Origin: PALSA-607 sp036510735
GTDB lineage: Bacteria > Actinomycetota > Actinomycetes > Acidothermales > Acidothermaceae
Direction: 5' to 3'
Assembly: GCA_036510735.1 (NCBI GenBank)
Contig: DATCDK010000120.1
Span: forward strand, 1 to 7,607
DNA length: 7,607 bases
Positions 1 through 5,878 of the stretch are shown one piece after another. The position numbers and the translations under genes are program-made. The notes under the pieces were generated by a model, which was given only the letters and a program-made list of their open reading frames with translations, made no database searches and had not been told where the DNA came from. Position 1 is the first letter of the stretch; the number at the start of each line of letters is the position of its first letter.

Positions 1-1
1 C

Positions 2-340
2 GGGGCGGACGAGCTGCTCATCATCACGCGCGGGTTGGTCGGCGACCTCGTCGAGCCGACCCATTCGAACGGGCGCGGACTCGTCGAGATGGGTCCGCTC
101 GGCGTGACGAAAGGCACTGCGTTGGCGCACCTTGCTGCCGAACGCGGCGTTGACCGTGCCGATGTGCTCGCGTTCGGCGACATGCCCAATGACCTGCCGA
201 TGCTCGCGTGGGCTGGCACGGGCTACGCAATGGCCAACGCGCACCCCGACGTGCTCGCGGCCGTCGAGCTCACGACCGCAAGCAACAACGACGACGGAGT
301 TGCGTTGGTCCTTGAGCACCTGTTTGCCGGCACTGAGTAA
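2..340 (+). CDS. Cof-type HAD-family phosphatase, C-terminal part (5' end outside window)
   Basis: The frame is open from base 2 and ends at TAA 338-340, so only the last 112 residues or so are present. The visible part has the C-terminal signatures of Cof/HAD-IIB sugar-phosphate or flavin-phosphate phosphatases. There is a motif III lysine in the segment GVTKGTAL, then GDMPNDLPML, which is motif IV (GDxxND) whose acidic residues bind Mg2+. Next come the family-typical stretches GYAMANAHPDV and NNDDGVALVLEHL. Proteins of this family are cytosolic and usually 260-290 residues long, so over half the protein, including the nucleophile motif DxDGT, lies upstream. The substrate cannot be told from this part. 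The gene converges on bpa, with a 29-nt gap between the two stop codons. Confidence 0.9.
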   Translation, partial: GADELLIITRGLVGDLVEPTHSNGRGLVEMGPLGVTKGTALAHLAAERGVDRADVLAFGDMPNDLPMLAWAGTGYAMANAHPDVLAAVELTTASNNDDGVALVLEHLFAGTE

Positions 341-359
341 CCGGCTCAGTAATTCCGGT
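332..359. terminator. Small hairpin(s) between convergent stops, possible weak bidirectional terminator
   Basis: The short gap between the HAD gene and bpa can fold in two mutually exclusive ways. One is ACTGAG (332-337) with CTCAGT (345-350) around a 7-nt loop. The other is ACCGG (340-344) with CCGGT (355-359). The first overlaps the HAD stop codon. No T-tract follows on either strand, so an intrinsic terminator is only a guess from the convergent arrangement. Confidence 0.25.
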
Positions 360-369
360 GCCAGATCGG

Positions 370-888
370 CTACAGGTACATGCCCTGGTTCGGGCGCTGT
401 CCTTCCGGGCCTGTTCCTTGTGGGAGCGCGCGCCGCATCTGTTCCAGCTGAGCATTCGCCGCCATCTGTTGGGCGACGAGCGCGGTCTGAATTCCGTGGA
501 ACAGACCTTCGAGCCAGCCGACGAGCTGCGCCTGCGCGATGCGCAGCTCCGATTCGCTCGGAACCTCCGACTCGGTGAACGGCAGGGTAAGGCGCTCGAG
601 TTCGTCAACCAGCTCAGGTGACAGACCGCTCTCGAGTTCCTTGACGGACGCCGCGTGAATCTCCTTCAAGCGGACCCGGCTCGCTTCATCGAGCGGTGCG
701 GCCCGTACCTCTTCGAGGAGCTGTCGGATCATGTTGCCGATGCGCATGACTTTGGCCGGCTGGTTCACTAAATCGGCGACCGTGCCGCTGGCTCCATCGT
801 CGCCCGGGCCAACGATCTCGACCTGAGAATCTTCGGGCACGCGAACCTGGTGGTCACTGCCACCATCTGCCGTGCCGCCGATGCTCAT
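370..888 (-). CDS. bpa: Bacterial proteasome activator Bpa/PafE (DUF2587 family)
   Basis: The product (172 aa) matches the ATP-independent ring activator of the actinobacterial 20S proteasome, known as Bpa or PafE (Rv3780 in Mycobacterium tuberculosis). In that family a homo-oligomeric ring docks on the 20S core and feeds it unfolded substrates without pupylation. The acidic, poorly conserved N-terminus (about 1-38) precedes the helical core, with QPAKVMRIG at about 43-51, LLEEVRAAPLDEAS at 57-70, ELRIAQAQLVGWLEGLFHG at about 114-132 and AQQMAA at 139-144. A flexible Gly/Pro-rich tail ends in GMYL (169-172), the position of the GQYL-type docking tail, so the Gln is replaced by Met while Tyr-Leu is kept. 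The ATG overlaps the stop of the upstream oxidoreductase gene as ATGA (885-888). I see no Shine-Dalgarno sequence of its own, so translational coupling is likely. Family assignment is very sure; proteasome binding is inferred. Confidence 0.95.
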   Translation of the reverse strand: MSIGGTADGGSDHQVRVPEDSQVEIVGPGDDGASGTVADLVNQPAKVMRIGNMIRQLLEEVRAAPLDEASRVRLKEIHAASVKELESGLSPELVDELERLTLPFTESEVPSESELRIAQAQLVGWLEGLFHGIQTALVAQQMAANAQLEQMRRALPQGTGPEGQRPNQGMYL

Positions 889-1880
889 ACGGCGATTGTC
901 TCAGGCAGGGTCAGCAGGATCTTGCCCACGTGGTCGCCAGCCTCCATCATGCGATGCGCTTGCGCCGCGTCGGCCATCGGCAGTTCCGCCTGCACAACGA
1001 CCTGCACCGCGCCCGACTCAACGAGCGGCCACACCGACGAACGGACCTCGGCAACGATGGCCGCCTTTTGAGAAAGAGGTCGTGCGCGCAAGCCCGCGGA
1101 ATACACGGTTCCGCGTTTGGACATCAGCAACGCGAGATCGAGTTCCGCTCGGCGTCCGTGTTGCATGGCGAGCACCACGAGCCGGCCGTCCGGCGCAAGA
1201 GTTTCGAGATTGCGGCCCAGGTATTCACCGCCCACGACGTCGAGGATGACGTCAACCCCCCCGCCGTCCGTATAAGAGTGAATCGCGGACACGAAGTCGT
1301 AGCGCCGATAGTCGATCGCCAGCTCGGCACCGAGCTCGACCGCCCGCGCGCACTTGTCCGGCGTCCCAGCTGTTGTCAGAACTCGCACCCCCAGGGCACG
1401 CGCCAACTGAATGGCGAAGGTGCCGATGCCGCTGGTGCCGCCGTGCACGAGCAGCGTTTCGCCAGCGCGGACGCGAGCGGCCTGAAAGACCGTCGACCAC
1501 ACCGTGCAGGCCGCCTCGGGCAATCCGGCCGCATCGACGACCGGCAGCCCGGCCGGAATTGGCAACACCTGACCCACTGGCACCGACACGAACTCCGCGT
1601 AGCCGCCACCGGCCAAGAGTGCGCAGACCTCGTCGCCGACGGTCCAGCCCTGCACATCTGGCCCAACCGCGACGATGCGCCCTGAACACTCGAGGCCGAG
1701 GATCGGCGAGGCTCCCGGCGGCGGTGGATAGTGGCCCGCGCGCTGGGAAAGGTCGGCTCGGTTGAGACCGGCAGCACGAACGGCGATGACGACCTCGGCC
1801 GCTGCGGGCGTGGGGTCTGGTACTTCGGTCCACTCCAGAACAGAGGCGTCACCGGGGCCGGCCATCGTGATCGCGTGCAC
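885..1880 (-). CDS. PIG3-type NAD(P)H:quinone oxidoreductase (zinc-independent MDR family)
   Basis: This 331-aa protein belongs to the medium-chain dehydrogenase/reductase superfamily, quinone oxidoreductase branch, close to the p53-inducible PIG3 type. An N-terminal GroES-like fold carries GLNRADL (about 38-44) and a run PPPPGASPILGLE typical of PIG3/QorB proteins. The Rossmann part has VHGGTSGIGTFAIQLA, with GGTSGIG at about 147-153 for NADPH binding. Structural-zinc cysteines are absent. A cytosolic NADPH-dependent quinone or enone reductase is expected; the substrate is unknown. The frame is open up to 1973. I chose GTG at 1880 because the protein then begins VHAITMAGPG, matching the family N-terminus, with AGGG 8 nt upstream. 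An ATG at 1901 would add seven residues and is the main alternative. It is first in an operon with bpa, sharing a 4-nt overlap, and is divergent from the REC-EAL gene. Confidence 0.9.
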   Translation of the reverse strand: MHAITMAGPGDASVLEWTEVPDPTPAAAEVVIAVRAAGLNRADLSQRAGHYPPPPGASPILGLECSGRIVAVGPDVQGWTVGDEVCALLAGGGYAEFVSVPVGQVLPIPAGLPVVDAAGLPEAACTVWSTVFQAARVRAGETLLVHGGTSGIGTFAIQLARALGVRVLTTAGTPDKCARAVELGAELAIDYRRYDFVSAIHSYTDGGGVDVILDVVGGEYLGRNLETLAPDGRLVVLAMQHGRRAELDLALLMSKRGTVYSAGLRARPLSQKAAIVAEVRSSVWPLVESGAVQVVVQAELPMADAAQAHRMMEAGDHVGKILLTLPETIAV

Positions 1881-1990
1881 GCACGCCACCCTAGGGGTCA
1901 TCCGACTGGGGCGCAGCATCCACCACAAATCGGGCCAAACCAGCCATAAGACTCTTGTTTGCTCATGTGACACAGGCCCATGATCGAAAA
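1881..1990. promoter_or_regulatory. Divergent intergenic region between qor-bpa and the REC-EAL gene
   Basis: These 110 bases lie between two gene starts that point away from each other, so promoters for both units should be here. I see no textbook -35/-10 pair. TTGTTT (1955-1960) followed 18 nt later by CATGAT (1979-1984) is a weak candidate for the rightward gene. The only fair ribosome binding site is the leftward AGGG before GTG 1880. The region is locally less GC-rich around 1928-1990, as expected for a promoter region. Confidence 0.35.
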
Positions 1991-3178
1991 ATGCTGCACC
2001 GCTTTGCCGACGCGCGCGTCATCGTCGTCGACGACAACCCCGCGAACGTCTCCGCTCTCGTCTCGGTGTTGGGCGAGGCGGGCCTACGCAACATCGCCTG
2101 CGCGACGAATCCGCGAGCGGGTCTCGACCTCGCAAGCGTGACTGACCCCGACGTGATTCTGCTGGACCTGCACATGCCCGGGCTCGACGGTTACGGCGTG
2201 CTCGAAGCCCTCGCCGCGACGAGCAGTGACAACGGGCATTTCCCGGTTGTCGTCGTGATGGGCGAGACGACTCCCGACACCTTGCACCGGGCACTGTCGC
2301 TGGGGGCGCGAGACTTTCTCGCCACCCCTCTCGACCCGATCGAGGTCGTGTTGCGCGTACGCAACATGCTCGAGAACCGCTTCCTGCACAACGCGCTGCA
2401 GAATCAGAACTTCGCGCTGAACGACGAGCTCGACGAGATGAAGGAGGGCGACGAGCGGCTCCAGCGCGAGCAGCATGGGCACCTCGAGCGCATCGAGCAC
2501 GTGCTTGCGCACGACTCCTCGTTGGCCATGGTGTTCCAGCCGATCGTCGACTTGACCGACCGCTCGGTCGTCGGGCTTGAAGCACTGTCGCGGTTCGCCG
2601 GCAAACCGATGCGATCGCCCGACCTGTGGTTCGAGGAGGCGGCGTCCGTCGGCCTTGGGCCGACGCTGGAGATGAAGGCGATCGCCGCGGCGCTGGCCCA
2701 AGCCGTGAAGCTCCCCGACGAGGCATTTCTCGCGGTCAACGTGTCCCCGGAACTATTGCTCTCCGGCAAGCTCGACTACCTCGTCGACGATCCCATCTGC
2801 CCACGCCTGGTGTTCGAACTCACCGAACACGTCGTGGTCGACGATTACGGGCCGATCCGCAGCCGCATTGCGCGGTTCCGCGAGAAGGGCGCACGGATTG
2901 CGATCGACGACACCGGTGCCGGCTTCTCGAGCATGCGGCACATCCTGTTGCTGCAACCCGAGATCATCAAGCTCGACCAGTCGTTGACGCATGGCGTCGA
3001 TCACGATCCGGCGCGCCGCGCACTCGCGACGTCGCTGGTCTCCTTCGCGAAGGACATCGGCTCCGACCTGATCGCCGAGGGAGTCGAGACGGCGGACGAG
3101 TTACTGGCGTTGGAACGCCTCGGCGCGCAGTGGGTTCAAGGCTTCCACATCGCGCGCCCCGAACCGCTCGCTGTCTAG
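1991..3178 (+). CDS. REC-EAL protein, predicted c-di-GMP phosphodiesterase (RocR-like architecture)
   Basis: The protein (395 aa) has an N-terminal receiver domain (about 8-127), a charged, probably coiled-coil linker (about 128-172), and an EAL domain (about 175-392). EAL domains hydrolyse c-di-GMP to pGpG in the cytosol. The catalytic set appears complete: E197 (in LEAL), N250 (VNVSPE), E276 and E279 (FELTE), D306-D307, K327 (IIKLD), E363 (AEGVET) and Q383 (VQGF). From E276 on, spacing equals that of RocR from Pseudomonas. The loop-6 motif reads DDTGAGFSSM instead of DDFG. In the receiver, D14-D15 and D59 form the acidic pocket, but the usual Thr/Ser is Met90 and the usual Lys is Thr112. 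ATG 1991 was chosen because beta-1 starts eight residues later; in-frame TTG 1955 and GTG 1967 exist, and none has a good ribosome binding site. The 3' end overlaps the MFS gene by 78 nt. No partner kinase gene is visible. Confidence 0.9.
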   Translation: MLHRFADARVIVVDDNPANVSALVSVLGEAGLRNIACATNPRAGLDLASVTDPDVILLDLHMPGLDGYGVLEALAATSSDNGHFPVVVVMGETTPDTLHRALSLGARDFLATPLDPIEVVLRVRNMLENRFLHNALQNQNFALNDELDEMKEGDERLQREQHGHLERIEHVLAHDSSLAMVFQPIVDLTDRSVVGLEALSRFAGKPMRSPDLWFEEAASVGLGPTLEMKAIAAALAQAVKLPDEAFLAVNVSPELLLSGKLDYLVDDPICPRLVFELTEHVVVDDYGPIRSRIARFREKGARIAIDDTGAGFSSMRHILLLQPEIIKLDQSLTHGVDHDPARRALATSLVSFAKDIGSDLIAEGVETADELLALERLGAQWVQGFHIARPEPLAV

Positions 3179-4423
3179 AGCACCCTCGACGTCCGGCCTC
3201 GCTATTCGCCGTAACACCAGCGCACCGAAAGCGGCTGCGGCTAGACACGCGCTGGCGCCCAGGACCAGACCCCAGCGGGCACCGAAGTACTCGCTGACGG
3301 CGCCCGCGATGGGTCCGCCGATCGGCGTCGATCCCATGAAAGCAACGGCCCACAGAGCCATCACGCGACCGCGCATTTGCGGAGCCGCCGCGAGTTGCAA
3401 CGAGCTGTTGCCCTTGGACAGGAACGACACGCTCGCTGCGCCGACGGCGAGCATCGCGAGCAGTTCGAGCGGCAATGTCGGTGCGGCTGACGCGAGGAGC
3501 AGCACGACACCGAAGACAGCGGACGACGTCACCATCGCGCGCACTCCGGTGCGGCCGCGCGCAGCGGTGTAGAGGCCGCCCGCGATCGCGCCGACTCCCA
3601 TTGCTGCTGTCAGGAATCCGTATGTCGCGCCGCCGCCGTGGAATGTCTTTGCGAGCGCCGGCAGGACCACTTGGAATTCGTAAGCCAGACATCCGACGAG
3701 CGCCATCATGACGAGCGGGACGCCGATCGCGACGGTCTTCGCCGAATACCGAAGCCCTTCGCGCAGCTGGCCTTTCGACCGGTGCGTCGGCGGCGTCGGT
3801 TGTAGCGCGGTTACGTCCATCGAGGCGAGCGAGTACACCACCGCGATGAAGCTGGCTGCATTGAGCAGGAAGCAGAATCCGATGCCGCCCGCTGCGATGA
3901 CGATGCCCGCAATCGCCGCGCCGACTGCACGAGCCGCATTCACCATCGTGGAGTTCAGGCTGACCGCGTTGCGCAGGTCCTTTGAGCCGACCATCTCCAG
4001 CACGAACGACTGCCGTGCCGGATTCTCGAAGCAGTTGTTCAAGCCCAGCAGGAATGCGAGGGCGAACACTTCCCATACGTGAACGTGGTTGGTGACAACC
4101 AGCAGTCCGAGAACGAGAGCGAGGATGCCCATCATCGACTGCAGCACCATCATCAGCTTGCGCTTGTCGATGCGATCGGCCACCACCCCGCCGTACGGTC
4201 CGAGCACCAGGACAGGCAGGGTCTGCAACGCCACGGCCCAGCCGACATCGGTTGCGGATCCGGTGAGCTTGAAGATCAGCCACGACTGCGCCACTGACTG
4301 CATCCAGGTGCCGGAAAGCGAGATCGCCTGGCCGGTGAAGTAGCGGCGGAAGTTGGGGATGGCGAGTGCCGCGAACGTTTGCTTGCTCAGAGCGATTCGT
4401 CGGGCCGTGAAGGTCTCGCTCAT
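3101..4423 (-). CDS. MFS transporter, MFS_3/EntS-like group, probable drug or metabolite exporter
   Basis: This 440-aa integral membrane protein has about twelve hydrophobic segments. The N-terminal run (NFRRYFTGQAISLSGTWMQ, about 24-42, then QSWLIFKLTGSATDVG) is characteristic of the MFS_3 group, which includes EntS-like exporters. The loop between helices 2 and 3 carries the major facilitator motif A as GPYGGVVADRIDKR (75-88), with D83 and R84. A hydrophilic stretch (about 208-228) separates the two six-helix halves, and a charged cytoplasmic tail of some 35 residues follows the last helix. Export by proton antiport is expected; the substrate cannot be predicted. Its ATG overlaps the marR stop (4420-4423) and it lacks a visible ribosome binding site, so it is probably coupled to marR and repressed by it. 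The last 78 nt, encoding the tail, are antisense to the REC-EAL C-terminus. Confidence 0.92.
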   Translation of the reverse strand: MSETFTARRIALSKQTFAALAIPNFRRYFTGQAISLSGTWMQSVAQSWLIFKLTGSATDVGWAVALQTLPVLVLGPYGGVVADRIDKRKLMMVLQSMMGILALVLGLLVVTNHVHVWEVFALAFLLGLNNCFENPARQSFVLEMVGSKDLRNAVSLNSTMVNAARAVGAAIAGIVIAAGGIGFCFLLNAASFIAVVYSLASMDVTALQPTPPTHRSKGQLREGLRYSAKTVAIGVPLVMMALVGCLAYEFQVVLPALAKTFHGGGATYGFLTAAMGVGAIAGGLYTAARGRTGVRAMVTSSAVFGVVLLLASAAPTLPLELLAMLAVGAASVSFLSKGNSSLQLAAAPQMRGRVMALWAVAFMGSTPIGGPIAGAVSEYFGARWGLVLGASACLAAAAFGALVLRRIARPDVEGALDSERFGARDVEALNPLRAEAFQRQ

Positions 4424-4845
4424 CGGGCGGCCAGTGCTTCGAGCGCCGGCAGCGCGGCGAGCAGCTGCGCGGCTTGCAGGTCGGGCATCTTCTCCAACCG
4501 GACGGCGATGGCCTTGCTGCGCTGGTCTTGCACTCGCTCGTGCAGCGTGCGACCTAGGGCTGTTGTCTGGACGACGACCGCGCGCCCGTCGTCCGGGTGC
4601 GCGATCCGTTCAATCAGGTCGGCGTCGCTGAGCTTGCCGACGACGCGCGACAGCATCGTCGGGTTGATGCCTTCGAGGTCGGCGAGCTCGCCGATTCCGA
4701 TGGGGCCGCGACGAGCGACGGTCCCGAGCACCGAGAGCTGGCTCGGACTGAAGCCGATGTCGGCGACCGACGCGTTGAGTTGGCGGGAGAGGCGGCCGAT
4801 CGCGGCGCGCAGCCGACTGACGTCGTCCGCGTCGATGTGGGTCAT
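4420..4845 (-). CDS. MarR-family transcriptional regulator
   Basis: The product (141 aa) is a typical small dimeric MarR repressor. A winged helix-turn-helix spans about 33-100: SPSQLSVLGTVARRG leads in, a recognition helix lies within INPTMLSRVVGKL (about 60-72), and the wing has HPDDGRAVVVQTT with the family-conserved D85/D86 and R88. N- and C-terminal helices would form the dimer interface. It contains no cysteine, so OhrR-type thiol oxidation sensing is excluded and small-ligand sensing is more likely. The start is well supported: ATG at 4845 with AGGA (4851-4854 on the other strand) 5 nt upstream. It is first in an operon with the MFS gene, and a dyad 16-34 nt upstream suggests autoregulation. 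The ligand is unknown. Confidence 0.93.
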   Translation of the reverse strand: MTHIDADDVSRLRAAIGRLSRQLNASVADIGFSPSQLSVLGTVARRGPIGIGELADLEGINPTMLSRVVGKLSDADLIERIAHPDDGRAVVVQTTALGRTLHERVQDQRSKAIAVRLEKMPDLQAAQLLAALPALEALAAR

Positions 4846-4860
4846 GAGAGTCCTGCCGTA

Positions 4861-4884
4861 GATAGTTGCCTATCGGCAAGCATA
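4861..4884 (-). promoter_or_regulatory. Putative MarR operator and -10 region of the marR-MFS operon
   Basis: Two perfect dyads interlock here: GATAG-TTGC-CTATC (4861-4874) and TTGCC-TATC-GGCAA (4866-4879). The second resembles the TTGCC/GGCAA-type dyads common in MarR-family operators. On the minus strand a -10-like TATGCT (4884-4879) abuts the dyad, so a bound repressor would cover the start of transcription. No convincing -35 is visible. Binding is inferred from position and symmetry. Confidence 0.55.
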
Positions 4885-4948
4885 CACCTGATACGACGGG
4901 CGCAGGCCCCGAGTGGTTCCCCACCGCCAGCACCATCCCGTCGACTTG

Positions 4949-5038
4949 CCGGCACCGTGCCGTCGACTGAAGGAATTACGTGGGCTTTTCGTCTTGGGCC
5001 GTAATTCCTTCAGTCGGCACGGGAAGGAAGCGTGCCGG
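4949..5038. repeat. Multi-arm inverted-repeat element upstream of tRNA-Ser
   Basis: A 16-bp perfect inverted repeat (4965-4980 with 5000-5015) encloses a 19-nt loop. Beyond a 3-nt bulge (GTC, 4962-4964) the pairing resumes for 7 bp (CCGTGCC 4955-4961 with GGCACGG 5016-5022). After a 9-nt interruption on the right, CCGGCAC (4949-4955) can pair with GTGCCGG (5032-5038). The outer parts can instead form local hairpins: GGCAC-C-GTGCC (4951-4961) and CGGCACG/CGTGCCG (5015-5021 with 5031-5037). No T-tract follows, so it is not a standard intrinsic terminator. It begins about 100 nt upstream of marR and ends 14 nt before the tRNA. A REP/MITE-like repeat, a structured RNA leader or a protein-binding cruciform are all possible. 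Confidence 0.75.
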
Positions 5039-5052
5039 TAAGTTCATCGACT

Positions 5053-5139
5053 GGAGGGCTCGCCTAGAGGCCGATGGCGGCGGTCTTGAAAACCGCTATG
5101 AGTGCAAGCTCATCAAGGGTTCGAATCCCTTGCCCTCCG
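5053..5139 (+). tRNA. tRNA-Ser(UGA)
   Basis: The cloverleaf can be drawn fully. The acceptor stem is GGAGGGC (5053-5059) with GCCCTCC (5132-5138) and discriminator G5139. The anticodon stem is GCGGT (5080-5084) with ACCGC (5092-5096) around loop CTTGAAA, giving anticodon TGA (5087-5089), which reads UCA and other UCN codons. A long variable arm, ATGAG (5098-5102) with CTCAT (5109-5113), is typical of class II serine tRNAs. The T arm is AAGGG-TTCGAAT-CCCTT (5115-5131). CCA is not encoded, so it would be added enzymatically. It stands alone on the plus strand. Confidence 0.97.
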
Positions 5140-5185
5140 CAACTGGGGCTTGATCGCCGCAAGGCTGACCCGGCGAACGACTTTC

Positions 5186-5350
5186 ATGCCCGGTCAGGAA
5201 GTTGTGTGCGCAGATCGCCACTGAGACGCCGCAGTTCGCGATGGCTGCCCACTGGTCCCCCGTGACCAGGGTGGGCACCCACAGCATCGAGAAGACGATG
5301 CACACGAGCCAGCCGACCCGCTGCCGGCCCGCGAGCCACGTCCCGACCAG
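5186..5350 (-). pseudogene. Fragment resembling a small two-helix membrane protein, fused to the phosphoesterase remnant
   Basis: Continuing the frame of the phosphoesterase remnant, the translation changes character after VFPD. It becomes WLAGRQRVGWLVCIVFSMLW followed by a second hydrophobic run, WAAIANCGVSVAICAHNFL. This gives two likely membrane helices joined by a short loop. From memory the pattern (WLAGR..GW.....S..LW......T..QW, then an Asn-containing second helix) resembles small membrane proteins found in actinobacteria and their phages, but I could not search for it. It has no start of its own in this position. The frame then runs into the antisense of tRNA-Ser and stops at 5096-5098, so the true 3' end is unknown. 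It may be a truncated remnant or simply a degenerate tail. Confidence 0.4.
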
Positions 5351-5695
5351 GTCGGGGAACACCCGCCGTCCGTCGTTGCACAGCACGGTGCCCGCCGGCG
5401 GCGCGTGGTACAGCGAAACCCAGGTTGCTGGGCGGTCCACCGCGGCGGCCGCAAGTTGGGCGGCCACGGCGTCGCGCGTCGCCGGGCCGTCCCACCACGG
5501 GCACACGGTGAAGCGGATGCCGTCGAGGTCGACCGAGGCGCCGTCGCACAGCAGCGTGTCCTGGCGCAGGTCGCATAACCAGCTCGCCGCCAGATCTCCG
5601 GCCAATGCCACCACGTCGACGTCGTCAGCGGCCCGGACCAACCAGTCGTAATGCGGCAATCCGTAATGCAGATCCGAGGCCACCAAAATCCGCAC
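5351..5695 (-). pseudogene. Decayed calcineurin-like metallophosphoesterase with internal deletion
   Basis: From a GTG at 5695 the frame reads VRILVASDLHYGLPHYDWLV, where DLH is the first metal-binding motif, followed by VVALAGDLA (the GD motif). It then jumps to a segment ending VDLDGIRFTVCPWWDGP, with WVSLYHAPPAGT further on. Intact relatives, as I recall them, have roughly 50-60 residues between GDLA and this segment, including the GNHD motif. They also have a C-terminal GHxH motif. Both motifs are missing here although the frame stays open, so in-frame deletions are likely and catalysis should be lost. An annotation pipeline could still call a 199-aa CDS from 5695 to the TAG at 5096. That end lies inside the tRNA on the opposite strand, which argues against a functional gene. 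A weak AGG lies 9 nt before the GTG. Confidence 0.7.
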
Positions 5696-5878
5696 CTGAT
5701 CATGCCTGTTTCGACATTGCCAGCGCGTTACGGAATCAAGACAGAACGGCACAAGGGAATTTCGAGACGAGAGCCCTGGGATTACAGCGATTCCGCCCGT
5801 AGCATGTGCGTGCGGACTCCAGGCGGGGTGGGACCTGCTGGCTTGGTGTCGCGCATACATTCCCGAGGGGGGAACGCG
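5696..5878. promoter_or_regulatory. Intergenic region upstream of the secreted FN3 protein gene
   Basis: This 183-nt stretch separates the remnant phosphoesterase (leftward) from the secreted-protein gene (rightward), so it should hold the latter's promoter. TAGCAT (5800-5805) is -10-like, but no -35 box is properly spaced from it. The clear element is a strong ribosome binding site, AGGGGGG (5866-5872), 6 nt before ATG 5879. No SOS box or obvious operator was seen. Confidence 0.35.

Noticed and set aside
930..1685. 251-aa plus-strand open frame
   Set aside because: It is an antisense shadow of the quinone oxidoreductase with no recognisable motif or ribosome binding site.
1955..1990. TTG start at 1955 adding twelve residues to the REC-EAL protein
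   Set aside because: There is no ribosome binding site, TTG is a poor start, and the extra residues precede the normal receiver start; ATG 1991 fits the domain better.
2967..4283. Long 438-aa open frame on the minus strand overlapping the MFS gene
   Set aside because: It is an arginine-rich shadow in another frame of the MFS gene, as is common in high-GC DNA; the MFS frame has clear membrane helices and motif A.
5115..5160. Attachment-site duplication of the tRNA-Ser 3' end
   Set aside because: I looked for a second copy of the T-arm/acceptor sequence downstream and found none in the window, and no integrase gene is visible. A distal copy could still lie outside.
5096..5188. Protein tail ending GKGFEPLMSLHS as real coding sequence
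   Set aside because: This ending is the usual translation of a tRNA antisense strand and a frequent source of false protein calls.
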